Assembly: GCA_937858455.1 (NCBI GenBank)
Contig: CALLYN010000498.1
Location: 1 to 6,463, forward strand
Length of the DNA stretch: 6,463 bases
DNA from: an uncultured Kouleothrix sp.
GTDB lineage: Bacteria; Chloroflexota; Chloroflexia; Chloroflexales; Roseiflexaceae
Direction of reading: 5' to 3'
Made by a program: the position numbers and the translations under genes. Positions 6,124 through 6,463 of the stretch are shown one piece after another. The notes beneath the pieces were generated by a model. It was not told the DNA's origin, did no database searches, and worked only from the letters and a program-made list of their open reading frames with translations. How positions within the stretch are numbered: position 1 is the stretch's first letter; the number at the start of each line of letters is the position of its first letter.

Positions 6124-6463
6124 TCATTCAGCCTCGGCAGATTGAGCCGGCTGCAACGCTGCCACGATCTGCTCCATCGCCACGCCGCGCGAGCCTTTGA
6201 TCAGCACGTAGTCGCCGTCGCGCAGCGTGCCGCGCAGCGCCGCAATCGCCTCGCGGTTCTGCTCGACGTGCTGAATATGCGCGGCCGGCATGCCTGCGAT
6301 CCGTGCCTCGTCGGCAATCCAGCGCGCGCGCTGGCCCACTGTGATCAGCAGTTCGGCCACTTCTGCCACGCGCCGGCCGACCAACCGGTGCGACTCTTCC
6401 TCGACCGGGCCAAGCTCGAGCATGTCGCCCATCACGGCGATCTTGCGGCCGTCCAGGTCGGCG
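6124..6463 (-). CDS. murF: UDP-N-acetylmuramoyl-tripeptide--D-alanyl-D-alanine ligase (MurF), C-terminal part
   Basis: MurF attaches the D-Ala-D-Ala dipeptide to the UDP-MurNAc-tripeptide, completing the cytoplasmic precursor that MraY uses. Only the last 112 or so codons are present; the gene runs in from beyond the right edge. The visible frame reads DLDGRKIAVMGDMLELG and later GDYVLIKGSRGVAMEQIV, both hallmarks of the third (C-terminal) domain of MurF. A GTG at 6435 within this frame is internal and not a start. The protein ends with a short polar tail (QSAEAE) at the TGA 6126-6124. A 46-bp gap then leads to mraY, the standard murF-mraY order, which supports the identification and a shared transcript. 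Confidence 0.93.
   Translation of the reverse strand, partial: ADLDGRKIAVMGDMLELGPVEEESHRLVGRRVAEVAELLITVGQRARWIADEARIAGMPAAHIQHVEQNREAIAALRGTLRDGDYVLIKGSRGVAMEQIVAALQPAQSAEAE

Overview
The window is a piece of a bacterial division and cell-wall (dcw) gene cluster, with every supported gene on the minus strand. Read in the direction of transcription (high to low coordinates) the order is: murF (3' end only), mraY, murD, a rhomboid-family intramembrane protease, ftsW, a duplicated ftsW 3' end, an unrecognised five-helix membrane protein, and murC (5' end only). The DNA is GC-rich, the start codons are a mix of ATG and GTG, and CGATCG is very frequent. The protein sequences and the gene order suggest a filamentous member of the Chloroflexota (Roseiflexus or Kouleothrix-like). 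That placement is inference from family resemblance and was not tested by a search.

Layout: 6124-6463 is the MurF C-terminus. 4962-6077 is mraY, with a clear ribosome binding site before a GTG start. 3522-4871 is murD. 2560-3426 is the rhomboid protease with a complete Ser/His active site. 2503-2560 is a GC-rich inverted repeat in the gap before ftsW. 1214-2491 is ftsW. 952-1484 is a perfect 266-bp tandem duplication that repeats the last 88 codons of ftsW. 813-950 is a short stretch that stays open in the ancestral ftsW frame. 194-823 is the five-helix membrane protein, and 1-182 is the start of murC. The genes are separated by about 11-95 bp, so one polycistronic message is likely; the only large gap (824-1213) is filled mostly by the duplicated ftsW tail.

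How the genes work together: MurC, MurD and MurF add L-Ala, D-Glu and the D-Ala-D-Ala dipeptide to UDP-MurNAc in the cytoplasm. MraY moves the resulting phospho-MurNAc-pentapeptide onto undecaprenyl phosphate to make lipid I. FtsW is the SEDS glycosyltransferase that polymerises lipid II at the division site. The step between lipid I and lipid II (MurG), often encoded between ftsW and murC, is not encoded in this window. Its usual place holds the unrecognised membrane protein.

I found no clear evidence of a wholly new system. The points most worth following up are the exact 266-bp tandem duplication at the end of ftsW, the membrane protein sitting where murG is expected, and the rhomboid protease embedded between murD and ftsW.
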